From Bacteroidales bacterium (lineage in GTDB: Bacteria; Bacteroidota; Bacteroidia; Bacteroidales; VadinHA17), in the NCBI GenBank assembly GCA_003162595.1, contig PMNJ01000174.1:5458-37731 (forward strand): a stretch of 32,274 nt of DNA, given 5' to 3'. Within the stretch, counting starts at the first letter, position 1. Each line of letters opens with the position of its first letter. The notes under the pieces are model-generated. The model saw only the letters and a program-made list of their open reading frames with translations. It did not search any database and was not told the origin of the DNA. Of the stretch, positions 23,756-31,379 are shown piece after piece. Position numbers and translations under genes: made by a program.

Positions 23756-25633
23756 ATGTTTCACAAAAATCCTACAAATAATGGCAGAAGAATTAGATTC
23801 TCTGTCCTGTTCCTTTTGATCCTTACGCAGGTAGCCATGTTCGCTGCCGCGCAAGGGAAACCTCAGGCTCCGGAAAACATTTCCACCTATCAAAACTTCA
23901 ATGTTGCGATCTTTGTTCAACTGAGTGACATGGATCACATGATAGCCGACCCTCACTGGCTTGAGGAGAGCTGGAATATAATCAGCCATTCTATCAAAGT
24001 GGACAAAGTGTACCTGGAGACCTATGTTGATGGGGAGCAAATGTCGAAAGAAAATGTTCTCAAGATCAAAAATTTCTTTACCAGCAAAGGTGTTAAGACA
24101 TCTGGCGGCATAATGTCTACGACAAATGGGCAGGCTGGTGACCGCCTTGCAGGGTTCGACTACTCGAACCCCAATGATCGGGAACATTTTCGAAAGATAG
24201 TGGCGTTCACCGCATCCATTTTTGACGAGATTATTTTCGATGACTTGTTCATTTTCAATTCACGATCTGAATCAAGTCAAAAAGCCAAAGGAAGCATGAG
24301 TTGGACTGAATATCGCTTAAACGCGATGAAGGATGTATATGAGAACCTCGTCATAAAGAACGCTAAGAGTGTCAACCCGAAGATTCATCTCATCATTAAG
24401 CCACCTAATTGGTATGAACAATACCAATTCAGTGGATACAACCTTGAGGCTGCTTCCAAGTTGTTTGACGAGATCTATGTCGGCACTGAAACAAGAGATG
24501 TGGAAAACACGACTCAATTTCTTCAACCATACCAGAGCTACAGCCTGATGCGCTACTTCGAGCATATGAAACCCGGAAATTTCGGTGGAGGCTGGTTTGA
24601 TGATGGTGATTGTCAGACAATGAATCGCTATTCTGAAGAAATCGAAAATACCTTGTTTGCCAAACCAAAGGAAGTTACCCATTGGCATTATGGCGATTTG
24701 GTGGAAACATTAACTGAGGCTGATGGACAAACCAAGCTCCCCAGCATTTTAGCTGAGTATGCAGGCTATACCTTCAAAAAACTGGATTCGTTTCTTGGTA
24801 AGCTAGGCGAGCCATTTGGTGTAGCCACTTACAAACCTTATAGTTCATCTGGCGAAATGTTCCTTCACAACTTCATCGGGATGATTGGCATTCCGATGGA
24901 TATGTATCCTTATTTCCCTGACGATCGCGGAACTATACTTCTCACTGAAGCTGCGAAGTCAGATACAGCCATCGTCAGCAAGATAATCAAACACCTAAAC
25001 GAGGATAAAACTGTCATTATCACCTCGGGACTCCTTAAGGCGTTGCATGGGGAAAAGGGCATCGCGAAGATCGCGGAAGTGGAATACACCGGGCGTAAGG
25101 AGTTGATAAAGCAGTTCACATCACGTCGGATCATGGATGAAGGTAATTTTTCAAACTTATACTTTTCGAACAATGGGATTCTATTCCCTGAGTTGGCCTA
25201 TGGTCTGGTGGATGTGGAACCGATGATCCAGGGTATGGGTAACAACGACTATGACCGTTATCCTCTTCTATTGCGTGTGAGAGGCTTGTCCAAAGGCAAA
25301 TTTTTTATTCTTACAGTTCCGGATAACTTTGCCGATTTATATGAACTCCCACAAGAAATTCTTTCTCAAATCAGGCGTGATTTGATGCAGGATATTCCAG
25401 TTTATCTTGACAGCCCTAGTAAGATATGTCTATTCGTGTACAATAACAACACATTTATTACGCAGTCATATCAGCCTTATCAAACAAGATACAATATTGT
25501 GATCAAAAAAGCGGGGGCAAAACTATACGATATTATATCAGGTCAGGAATTAAAAGGCCTTGTGAACGGCGAAACTACTCTTTTCGAAGTGTCGCAAAAG
25601 CCTCGAACATACAGTGTTTACAGGTTTGAATAA
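23756..25633 (+). CDS. Unassigned secreted protein, TIM-barrel glycosidase-like
   Basis: A 625-residue protein of no family I recognise. A signal peptide ends about residue 33 (MFAAAQGK). The next 270 residues can be read as eight beta strands in order: NVAIFVQL (49-56), VDKVYLETY, VKTSGGIM, DEIIFDDLFIF (157-167), IHLIIKPPNWY (210-220), DEIYVGTETRD (238-248), FGGGWFDDGD (276-285) and EVTHWHYGDL. Acidic residues end strands 4 (D162/D163), 6 (E245) and 7 (D282/D283), as in retaining or inverting clan glycosidases. The C-terminal half contains an alternating alpha/beta part (KTVIITSGLLKALHGEKG) resembling the GH42 trimerisation fold, then a beta-rich end. It follows the GH31 gene by 26 bases and ends in a strong terminator, so it is the last gene of the GH35-GH31 operon. 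A glycosidase role is inference from fold pattern and context. Confidence 0.6.
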   Translation: MFHKNPTNNGRRIRFSVLFLLILTQVAMFAAAQGKPQAPENISTYQNFNVAIFVQLSDMDHMIADPHWLEESWNIISHSIKVDKVYLETYVDGEQMSKENVLKIKNFFTSKGVKTSGGIMSTTNGQAGDRLAGFDYSNPNDREHFRKIVAFTASIFDEIIFDDLFIFNSRSESSQKAKGSMSWTEYRLNAMKDVYENLVIKNAKSVNPKIHLIIKPPNWYEQYQFSGYNLEAASKLFDEIYVGTETRDVENTTQFLQPYQSYSLMRYFEHMKPGNFGGGWFDDGDCQTMNRYSEEIENTLFAKPKEVTHWHYGDLVETLTEADGQTKLPSILAEYAGYTFKKLDSFLGKLGEPFGVATYKPYSSSGEMFLHNFIGMIGIPMDMYPYFPDDRGTILLTEAAKSDTAIVSKIIKHLNEDKTVIITSGLLKALHGEKGIAKIAEVEYTGRKELIKQFTSRRIMDEGNFSNLYFSNNGILFPELAYGLVDVEPMIQGMGNNDYDRYPLLLRVRGLSKGKFFILTVPDNFADLYELPQEILSQIRRDLMQDIPVYLDSPSKICLFVYNNNTFITQSYQPYQTRYNIVIKKAGAKLYDIISGQELKGLVNGETTLFEVSQKPRTYSVYRFE

Positions 25634-25677
25634 TCAATAATTGAATCAAGCGAACTGACGATCTGTTGTTTAATGTT

Positions 25678-25703
25678 ACTCCTCGCAGGTTGCTGCGAGG
25701 AGT
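25678..25703 (+). terminator. Intrinsic terminator of the GH35-GH31 operon
   Basis: A perfect G+C-rich 11-bp stem (ACTCCTCGCAG, loop GTTG, CTGCGAGGAGT) followed by TTTAATAG. It lies 45 bases after the stop of the unassigned TIM-barrel gene. Confidence 0.92.
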
Positions 25704-25745
25704 TTTAATAGAAAATATATTAGAAGTAATGAAATCCGAGGCTTG

Positions 25746-25753
25746 TAAATTTG
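25746..25753 (+). promoter_or_regulatory. -7 element of the beta-helix gene promoter
   Basis: TAAATTTG is an exact TAnnTTTG match, 24 bases before the ATG and 43 bases after the preceding terminator, so the beta-helix gene most likely has its own promoter. I see no TTG at the normal -33 distance. Confidence 0.55.
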
Positions 25754-25776
25754 TTATAATTATGAAATAGGTCTAT

Positions 25777-27057
25777 ATGGAACGACGCAAATTAATAAGG
25801 AACATAGCCGGCTTGGGGATGGCCGGATTTATCGGAAACAAGATGAACCTGTACGCAACTGTACCGGGCAAGGGAATTAGCTCAGGATCTGCATGGATGG
25901 ACGGATCACAGATCGATGACTGGCATACCGAATTGACGAAACGGATCGTGGTTTTGGAGCAACGGGGCGGAGGAACGTTGGAGTTAGGTGATGGAGTATA
26001 TGAGATAGGCAAACCACTTCGGCTGCCATCTTCAGTCAGCCTGGTAATGACACCAAATGCCGTCATCAGGGCAAAGACCGGTTTCGAAGGAGACGTGGTA
26101 CTTATCAAGGGTACTGGTGATAGCTCAAAATTCTCGAATACCAGCGGTTGGATTCGCGGTGGTGTAATTGATGCAAACAAATTGCCAATAACCGGTATCA
26201 GGTTAGAAAGTACGGGGCGATGTGAAATTGCGGACCTCGTAGTAATAAACGCAACTTATAAAGGCATTCACTTTCTTAAAGGGGGATATGAGACGAATCT
26301 TACCAGGATCCGGGTCGAAGTTGAAAAGAATACACATTGTTTGCCCGGGAGCATCGGTATCCATTACGAAAATGGCGACTGCAAAGCAAATTTGGTACAT
26401 ATAATTGGGTATGAGACTCATTTGCGCAGCGACAGTTCAAGCAATTGGTTCTCTATGGTTCATGCCTGGAATTGGGAGCCCACTCAGGGGCCATCATTAT
26501 ATAACTTCTATTGTAACGGAACAAGTAATTCTTTTAACCAATGCTATGCGGATTCACCGACCAATGCTGGATTCTACATAACCCAGCCCCACCAAACCTT
26601 TGTCCAATGTCGTGTGTACTTTAGTCGATGGGCACCGGACAATACAGGAGTCGGATTTCTTATCACTCCCGATGGCAAACAAGGAACTTATATGGCCAAC
26701 GTTCTGTTTGCTGATAAAGAACACAGGCTGGCCAAGGCATTCAGTGGCGACCTCGGTGGCTCTGTCATTCTGGGAAATAGTTGTTGGGGAGATGGGGTTT
26801 TGGGGGGCATGGAGAACCGTATTTCCGGGGGTGAGTTATTAAGTGAGACTGACAATTACTTCACCAAAGAACTGGGGTCCACTTTCGAAAATTCCCGGTT
26901 AAACCTGACGGGCGGTTTCCGCCTTACTCAACAAACAAAACCCCCGTTGCCTGATCAGGGAGATATAGGTGAAGTCAGATGGGTGGATGATGGCAAGTCT
27001 TCGGCATTGTGGGTCAAGACCACGAGCGGTTGGATGCAATCCAAACTTCAGAAATAA
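25777..27057 (+). CDS. Secreted right-handed beta-helix protein, pectate-lyase-3-like
   Basis: A 426-residue protein starting with MERRKLIRNIAGLGMAGFIG. The paired arginines before a mildly hydrophobic run suggest a Tat export signal. The body has the look of a right-handed parallel beta-helix: an N-cap (ITELTK-like region, then GGGTLELGDGVYEIGKPLRL), rungs such as GWIRGGVIDANKL, TGIRLESTGRCEIADL, YKGIHFLKGGYE and NSFNQCYADSPTNAGFYI. The N-cap resembles Pectate_lyase_3-type proteins. Such folds include polysaccharide lyases, hydrolases (GH28, GH141) and non-enzymatic tail proteins; I cannot name a catalytic site. The C-terminal LPDQGDIGEVRWVDDGKS segment looks like a small cap. It has its own promoter between the GH operon and the xylose transporter, which suggests an uronate-, fucose- or acetyl-related step on the same glycan. 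This is inference. Confidence 0.6.
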   Translation: MERRKLIRNIAGLGMAGFIGNKMNLYATVPGKGISSGSAWMDGSQIDDWHTELTKRIVVLEQRGGGTLELGDGVYEIGKPLRLPSSVSLVMTPNAVIRAKTGFEGDVVLIKGTGDSSKFSNTSGWIRGGVIDANKLPITGIRLESTGRCEIADLVVINATYKGIHFLKGGYETNLTRIRVEVEKNTHCLPGSIGIHYENGDCKANLVHIIGYETHLRSDSSSNWFSMVHAWNWEPTQGPSLYNFYCNGTSNSFNQCYADSPTNAGFYITQPHQTFVQCRVYFSRWAPDNTGVGFLITPDGKQGTYMANVLFADKEHRLAKAFSGDLGGSVILGNSCWGDGVLGGMENRISGGELLSETDNYFTKELGSTFENSRLNLTGGFRLTQQTKPPLPDQGDIGEVRWVDDGKSSALWVKTTSGWMQSKLQK

Positions 27058-27247
27058 CCAGAAAGGGAAAGTAAGAGTAATTATTGGCAGTCATGAGAAC
27101 TACCCTTAAGAGAAATTGTTATGATTTCTTGACCAGTTAGTTTGGATTAATTATTATTGCTGAATCGTTTGCATAAGACTTTTTGACTAAAATTACATAT
27201 ATCACAGATATACAAATATATAGAAACAAATTTAATATAATAGAACT

Positions 27248-28900
27248 ATGACATTTATTGACACCTCTGCAAAGTCAACCGTAACTGCCTTTAATAAAGG
27301 AAATCCGGTATATATAATGGCCCTTACACTGGTTGCTACATTAGGAGGGCTATTGTTCGGATATGATACTGCTGTGGTAAATGGTGCTGAAAAATCGCTT
27401 GTTGAACTGTTTATTACAAAGATTTTCAATCCTGAAAACCATGAGTATACACTTAAACTCATCAGTCAATATAAACTTCTGATGACACTTACAATTTATC
27501 TGGTTTTCCTGGTTATCTCTGGTCAGATTATCAGATTATTGGGTCTGAAAAAGGGAGGATCGATCAGTGCAGTTCTCATCGTAGCTGTCACAATTTGGGC
27601 TGTAAGTTTCCTAAGTAAGTCAATTCCTACAGAAGGGTCCGCCTTACAGGATACTGCCGATATAATAAAAGGGTTTGTAATTGCAAGTGCACTAATAGGT
27701 TGTGTAATAGGTGGAGCTTTAGCTGGGTTTATCTCCAAGTCGCTTGGCAGGAAAAACGGCTTGATCATCGCAGCGATTGCATTTTTTCTTTCAGCAATTG
27801 GAGCATGGAAACCTGAATTCTTTAATGTTTTTGGTACCCTTCCCGTTTTTTCATTTTTTTTCTATAGAATAATCGGAGGTATTGGTGTAGGTATAGCTTC
27901 AATGATCTCTCCCATGTATATTGCAGAAATTGCTCCGGCAAATATCCGCGGTAAACTGGTTTCATGGAACCAGTTTGCAATTATTTTTGGTATGCAGGTC
28001 ATTTATTTTGTCAACTATTATATTGCAAAACAGGGAAATGATCAATGGCTCGTTAATGAAGGGTGGCGTTGGATGTTCTTATCCGGAGCCATTCCTGCAG
28101 GATTATTTCTGATCCTATTGTTCTTTGTACCTGAAACACCCCGGTATCTTGTTATGAAAGGCAAGGATGACAGGGCTTTGAAAGTGCTCAATAAAATCTC
28201 GGGCAGCGATAACGCACCTGCTATTCTGCAGGAGATTAAAGGAACTATTCATGAAAAGAGTGCACCATGGCTTTCATTTGGTTTTTTCGTAATTTTTGTT
28301 GGTATATTGCTCTCAGTCTTCCAGCAGTTTGTCGGTATAAATGTTGTGTTATATTATGCAGGGAACATCTTCAGGAATATGGGAGCCTCAACAAATAGTT
28401 CTCTTTTGCAAACAATCATAGTTGGTATTGTGAACCTGACCTTTACTGTTCTGGCTATTATGACTGTTGATAAATTCGGAAGGAAACCTCTTATGATTAT
28501 TGGGGCATTAGGTATGGCAGTCAGCATGATCGCTCTTGGTTTGTCTTTCTACACACATAATGAAGGTGTTGTCGCACTCATTTTCATGCTTATGTACACA
28601 GCTTTCTTTGCTATGAGCTGGGGACCTGTTACCTGGGTGCTTCTGTCTGAGATATTCCCTAATAGTATTAGGGGGGCCATGTCAATTGCCGTAGCCGCCC
28701 AATGGATTGCAAACTGGTTAATTTCTCTTTCATTTCCAATTTTGAACGATAACCAATGGCTTACCAAACAGTTCAACCACGGATTTTCATATTGGATATA
28801 TGGAATAATGGGAATTTTAGCTGCTCTGTTTGTCTGGAAACTGGTTCCCGAAACTAAAGGAAAGACATTGGAAGAAATTGAAAAACTTTGGAAAAAATAG
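27248..28900 (+). CDS. xylE: XylE-like D-xylose/H+ symporter (sugar porter family, MFS)
   Basis: A 550-residue inner-membrane sugar porter closely resembling E. coli XylE. Shared signatures are TLGGLLFGYDTAVVNG in TM1, ASALIGCVIGGALAG in TM2, RIIGGIGVGIASMISPMYIA, NQFAIIFG, PETPRYLV, QQFVGINVVLYYAG (sugar-binding glutamines and asparagine), VDKFGRKPL, AMSWGPVTWVLLSEIFPNS (binding tryptophan), and the PETKGKTLEEIE end. It should bring in the xylose released by the GH31 alpha-xylosidase. Between TM1 and TM2 it carries about 60 residues absent from XylE (about 75-135), containing two hydrophobic stretches (LLMTLTIYLVFLVISGQI and SAVLIVAVTIWAVSFL), which suggests 14 rather than 12 helices. The start follows an AT-rich 190-base gap in which I found no certain promoter. 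Confidence 0.9.
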   Translation: MTFIDTSAKSTVTAFNKGNPVYIMALTLVATLGGLLFGYDTAVVNGAEKSLVELFITKIFNPENHEYTLKLISQYKLLMTLTIYLVFLVISGQIIRLLGLKKGGSISAVLIVAVTIWAVSFLSKSIPTEGSALQDTADIIKGFVIASALIGCVIGGALAGFISKSLGRKNGLIIAAIAFFLSAIGAWKPEFFNVFGTLPVFSFFFYRIIGGIGVGIASMISPMYIAEIAPANIRGKLVSWNQFAIIFGMQVIYFVNYYIAKQGNDQWLVNEGWRWMFLSGAIPAGLFLILLFFVPETPRYLVMKGKDDRALKVLNKISGSDNAPAILQEIKGTIHEKSAPWLSFGFFVIFVGILLSVFQQFVGINVVLYYAGNIFRNMGASTNSSLLQTIIVGIVNLTFTVLAIMTVDKFGRKPLMIIGALGMAVSMIALGLSFYTHNEGVVALIFMLMYTAFFAMSWGPVTWVLLSEIFPNSIRGAMSIAVAAQWIANWLISLSFPILNDNQWLTKQFNHGFSYWIYGIMGILAALFVWKLVPETKGKTLEEIEKLWKK

Positions 28901-28932
28901 GGCTTCAGCTGAATTTTGTAGCTGATTGAAGC
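28901..28932 (+). terminator. Possible hairpin after xylE
   Basis: Directly after the stop, GGCTTCAGCT and AGCTGATTGAAGC pair through GCTTCA and AGCT with a four-base bulge and a loop GAATTTTGT. No U-run follows, so this is a weak terminator call. Confidence 0.35.
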
Positions 28933-28951
28933 TCTTCGCAGCAAGCAACGG

Positions 28952-29069
28952 ATGATGTAGTAATTAATTATGTGGTGAAATAAAAAATTAATTGACTGGT
29001 GTTTAATAATTGTGTAAATTAGTCAATGTCTTTGATTTATAGTTAATTATTAAAACAAAATCCAATCTT
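28952..29069 (+). repeat. Intergenic promoter repeat, copy 1
   Basis: This 118-base block ending at the esterase ATG is nearly identical to the block before the DUF1579-like gene (copy 2). It contains TTG (28992-28994), a 20-base spacer and TAAATTAG (29015-29022), one mismatch from TAnnTTTG. The promoter is bounded by a perfect inverted repeat, ATTGACT (28991-28997) and AGTCAAT (29021-29027). Only a handful of substitutions and one indel separate it from copy 2. Confidence 0.85.
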
Positions 29070-30302
29070 ATGAAAACATTTCAGGTAATTGCAATAATTG
29101 CTTTGCTTTTGTTTTCTTCAATCTTAATGCAGGCGCAAAATGGACAAACTCAATCCAAGCAAATAGTAATTGGTACTAAAGACATCATTCACTCCAAAAT
29201 TTTAAATGAGCAACGAGAAATTTGGGTTTACGTCCCAAGTAGTGCATCAGATACGACATTTTCAAAACAACGTTACCCTGTAGTCTACCTCTTAGATGGC
29301 GATGACCACTTCTCTTCAGTTGTGGGTATGATTCAACAATTAAGTTCTGCATATGTTTGTCCAGAAATGATTGTTGTGGGAATCCCTAATACATACAGAA
29401 CAAGAGATTTGACACCGACACATATGAATTCATGGCAATTTCTCAATTTTGTTGCTGATAGCGATTTTTGCAAAACTTCAGGAGGGGGTGAAAAATTTAT
29501 TTCATTTATCGAAAAAGAATTAATGCCACACATCGACTCATTATATCCAACTGCGCCCTATAGAATGTTCATTGGTCATTCTTTCGGTGGCTTGACAATA
29601 ATAAATGCTTTAGTTCATCATACTGCTTTATTTAATGCTTATGTTGCCATTGACCCTGCTATGTCATGGGACAATCAAAAACTTTTAAAAGAATCTAAAA
29701 AGGCATTGGCTAATAATGATTACTCAGGAGTGTCTTTGTTTTTGGGGATAGCCAATACAATGCCTGTAGGAATGGATACCATAAAGGTCAAAAAAGATAC
29801 GAATAAAAGTACTGAACATATCCGTTCCATTTTTGAATTGAGAAACTATCTAAGCAGCAACAAACAAAATCAATTAAAATATGCATGGAAATATTACAAC
29901 AATGATGAACATAACTCAGTTCCCCTTAATGCTGAATATGATGCACTACGTTTTATTTTCAATTACTATCATGTAAGTCAGTTTTATAATGATTACAAGA
30001 ATATAGAACATCTTTTTGAAAACGTGACTAAACAATTTGGCTATAAAGTAAAACCACCTGAAGGATTGGTGAATTCCTTGGCTTATTTTCAGTTAATTTT
30101 TAAACGATTTGAAGATGCATTATATTTATTCAAATTGAATATCAGCAATTATCCAGATAGTTGGAATGCGTATGATTCTCTCGGTGATTATTATGATGCT
30201 ACTGGCGATAAAGCAAATGCGATAGATAATTATAAAAAAGCACTATCAATTAAAGAAGCACCCGATACACGGAAGAAGTTGGAAAAACTTCAAGGCAAAT
30301 AA
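29070..30302 (+). CDS. Secreted alpha/beta-hydrolase esterase with C-terminal TPR
   Basis: A 410-residue protein with a signal peptide ending at about residue 22 (SSILMQAQ). The N-terminal two thirds match the esterase D/ferric-enterobactin-esterase-like family (PF00756): REIWVYVPSS, RYPVVYLLDGDDHF, MIVVGIPN, and the nucleophile elbow GHSFGG (S171). The catalytic His is probably in NDEHNSVPL (H281). Residues about 320-405 look like TPR repeats (YFQLIFKRFEDALYLFKLNI, then AYDSLGDYYDATGDKANAIDNY). Substrates in this family include siderophores and acyl esters on sugars; none can be chosen from sequence. The TPR part may bind a partner protein. Promoter and terminator of this gene are near-copies of those around the next gene. 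Confidence 0.85.
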   Translation: MKTFQVIAIIALLLFSSILMQAQNGQTQSKQIVIGTKDIIHSKILNEQREIWVYVPSSASDTTFSKQRYPVVYLLDGDDHFSSVVGMIQQLSSAYVCPEMIVVGIPNTYRTRDLTPTHMNSWQFLNFVADSDFCKTSGGGEKFISFIEKELMPHIDSLYPTAPYRMFIGHSFGGLTIINALVHHTALFNAYVAIDPAMSWDNQKLLKESKKALANNDYSGVSLFLGIANTMPVGMDTIKVKKDTNKSTEHIRSIFELRNYLSSNKQNQLKYAWKYYNNDEHNSVPLNAEYDALRFIFNYYHVSQFYNDYKNIEHLFENVTKQFGYKVKPPEGLVNSLAYFQLIFKRFEDALYLFKLNISNYPDSWNAYDSLGDYYDATGDKANAIDNYKKALSIKEAPDTRKKLEKLQGK

Positions 30303-30330
30303 GAAATGCTAATTGCAATTATTGTAATTG

Positions 30331-30361
30331 AATGCTCCAAATTATTAAATTTTGGGGCATT
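30331..30361 (+). terminator. Terminator repeat, copy 1
   Basis: AATGCTCCAAA and TTTGGGGCATT form an 11-bp stem (one G-U pair) around a 9-base A/T loop, followed by TATATTTTATT. It lies 29 bases after the esterase stop. The same arms recur after the next gene. Confidence 0.8.
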
Positions 30362-30427
30362 TATATTTTATTAACACATTAATATACTGATAAATAACTA
30401 CATTCTTGCCGCATCAGATTTTATTGA

Positions 30428-30546
30428 ATGATGCAGTAGTTAATTATATTGTGAAATAAAAAATTAATTGACTTGTGTTTAATAATTGTGTAAATTAGTC
30501 AATGTCGTTGATTTATAGTTAATTATTAAAAACCAAATCCAATCTT
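30428..30546 (+). repeat. Intergenic promoter repeat, copy 2
   Basis: Near-identical to copy 1 over its whole length and likewise ending exactly at an ATG. TTG is at 30468-30470, the spacer is 20 bases, and TAAATTAG is at 30491-30498. The inverted repeat ATTGACT (30467-30473)/AGTCAAT (30497-30503) is fully kept. The matched spacing and kept palindrome suggest that both genes answer to the same regulator or arose by duplication of the flanking DNA. Confidence 0.85.
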
Positions 30547-31044
30547 ATGAAAAAATCCTTATTAATTCTTGTGATTGCTGGATTTCTGGCAATTGGCTTA
30601 TCAGAAGTTCAGGCTCAAACCACACAAACAAAACTTAACCAAGTTGAGTTATTGAAACAGTTCTTGGGTTCATGGAAATGGGATGCTGGTAAAGACACAA
30701 CTGGCTATTATGATGCGAAATCTTATGGAACAGGACTTGAAGGAAATCTCAGATTTGTTACCAATGGAAAAACATATACCGAAGGGAAACAACTTATGGG
30801 TTATGACAAAAGTTCTGATAAGTTGATTCAATCTCAAATGCTTAAAGGGCGAAATATTGGTTGTTATGCCTATTATTTTATTACAAACAAGAAATATGAA
30901 ATTATTCCATATAGTGATATTTCTAATCCTGAAAAAGCACCTTGGAAATGTGAGGGCGAATTTACATCACCTGATACGTATGTTGAAACTACGATAGTAA
31001 AGAATAAACCCCCTGAGATTGTTACTTTTACACGGGTAAAATAG
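30547..31044 (+). CDS. Small secreted DUF1579-like protein
   Basis: A 165-residue protein with a clear signal peptide (cleavage near residue 23, SEVQAQ). The mature part begins with ELLKQFLGSWKWDAGKDTT, which resembles the start of DUF1579/lipocalin-like small beta-barrel domains (LxGxW motif), followed by alternating strands (YTEGKQLMGYDKSSDKLIQS, FITNKKYEIIPY). The function is unknown; such folds often bind small hydrophobic or haem-like ligands. It is flanked by the second copies of the shared promoter and terminator repeats, so it looks like an independent single-gene unit. Confidence 0.6.
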   Translation: MKKSLLILVIAGFLAIGLSEVQAQTTQTKLNQVELLKQFLGSWKWDAGKDTTGYYDAKSYGTGLEGNLRFVTNGKTYTEGKQLMGYDKSSDKLIQSQMLKGRNIGCYAYYFITNKKYEIIPYSDISNPEKAPWKCEGEFTSPDTYVETTIVKNKPPEIVTFTRVK

Positions 31045-31379
31045 GAAATTTGAATATAAATTGAATGCTCCAAATCCTTATATTTTGGGGCATTTAATAT
31101 TTATAAAGCATTAATAGACAAATATACAACTATCATTTTACCACATCAGCATTTTTTGGATGTTGCTATTAGTTAAAATGTGGTGAATTGAATGTAATTC
31201 TTTAAATCAAAGATACTGCATCAAATCAAAGATGCCGTTTCGCAGTAAATGACTAACCTTCAAAGCCAATCAAAAATATTTATAATGACTTGCTTGACTT
31301 CGGCTTTATACTGGCATAACTTGCATTAAATTTTTGACTTACAATTATTTTGTTTTAACATTAACTAAAACTTAATCAT
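31045..31379 (+). repeat. Intergenic region with partial third repeat copy
   Basis: This 335-base gap contains no gene. It begins with the second terminator repeat. From there to about 31190 it can be aligned with 30326-30460 (CATTAATA, CATCAG, GTTAA, TGTGGTGAA-type landmarks), and 31158-31190 also resembles the start of promoter copy 1. The rest of the promoter block is not kept. Two direct repeats AAATCAAAGAT (31204-31214, 31223-31233) follow. A TTTTTGAC at about 31330 could be a -33 element for the next gene, but I find no certain -7. Confidence 0.5.
31064..31094 (+). terminator. Terminator repeat, copy 2
   Basis: AATGCTCCAAA and TTTGGGGCATT, the same arms as copy 1, with a different 9-base loop, followed by TAATATTTAT. 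It starts 20 bases after the stop of the DUF1579-like gene. Confidence 0.8.

Noticed and set aside
23741..24187. 148-codon minus-strand frame over the start of the unassigned TIM-barrel gene
   Set aside because: The plus-strand frame has a signal peptide, operon spacing and ordered strands; the minus frame has none.
30303..31379. Intergenic repeats as a CRISPR array or standard integron attC sites
   Set aside because: The repeats are only two to three, long, and contain promoters and terminators; there are no regular spacers. No integron-type core-site pair or integrase was seen.
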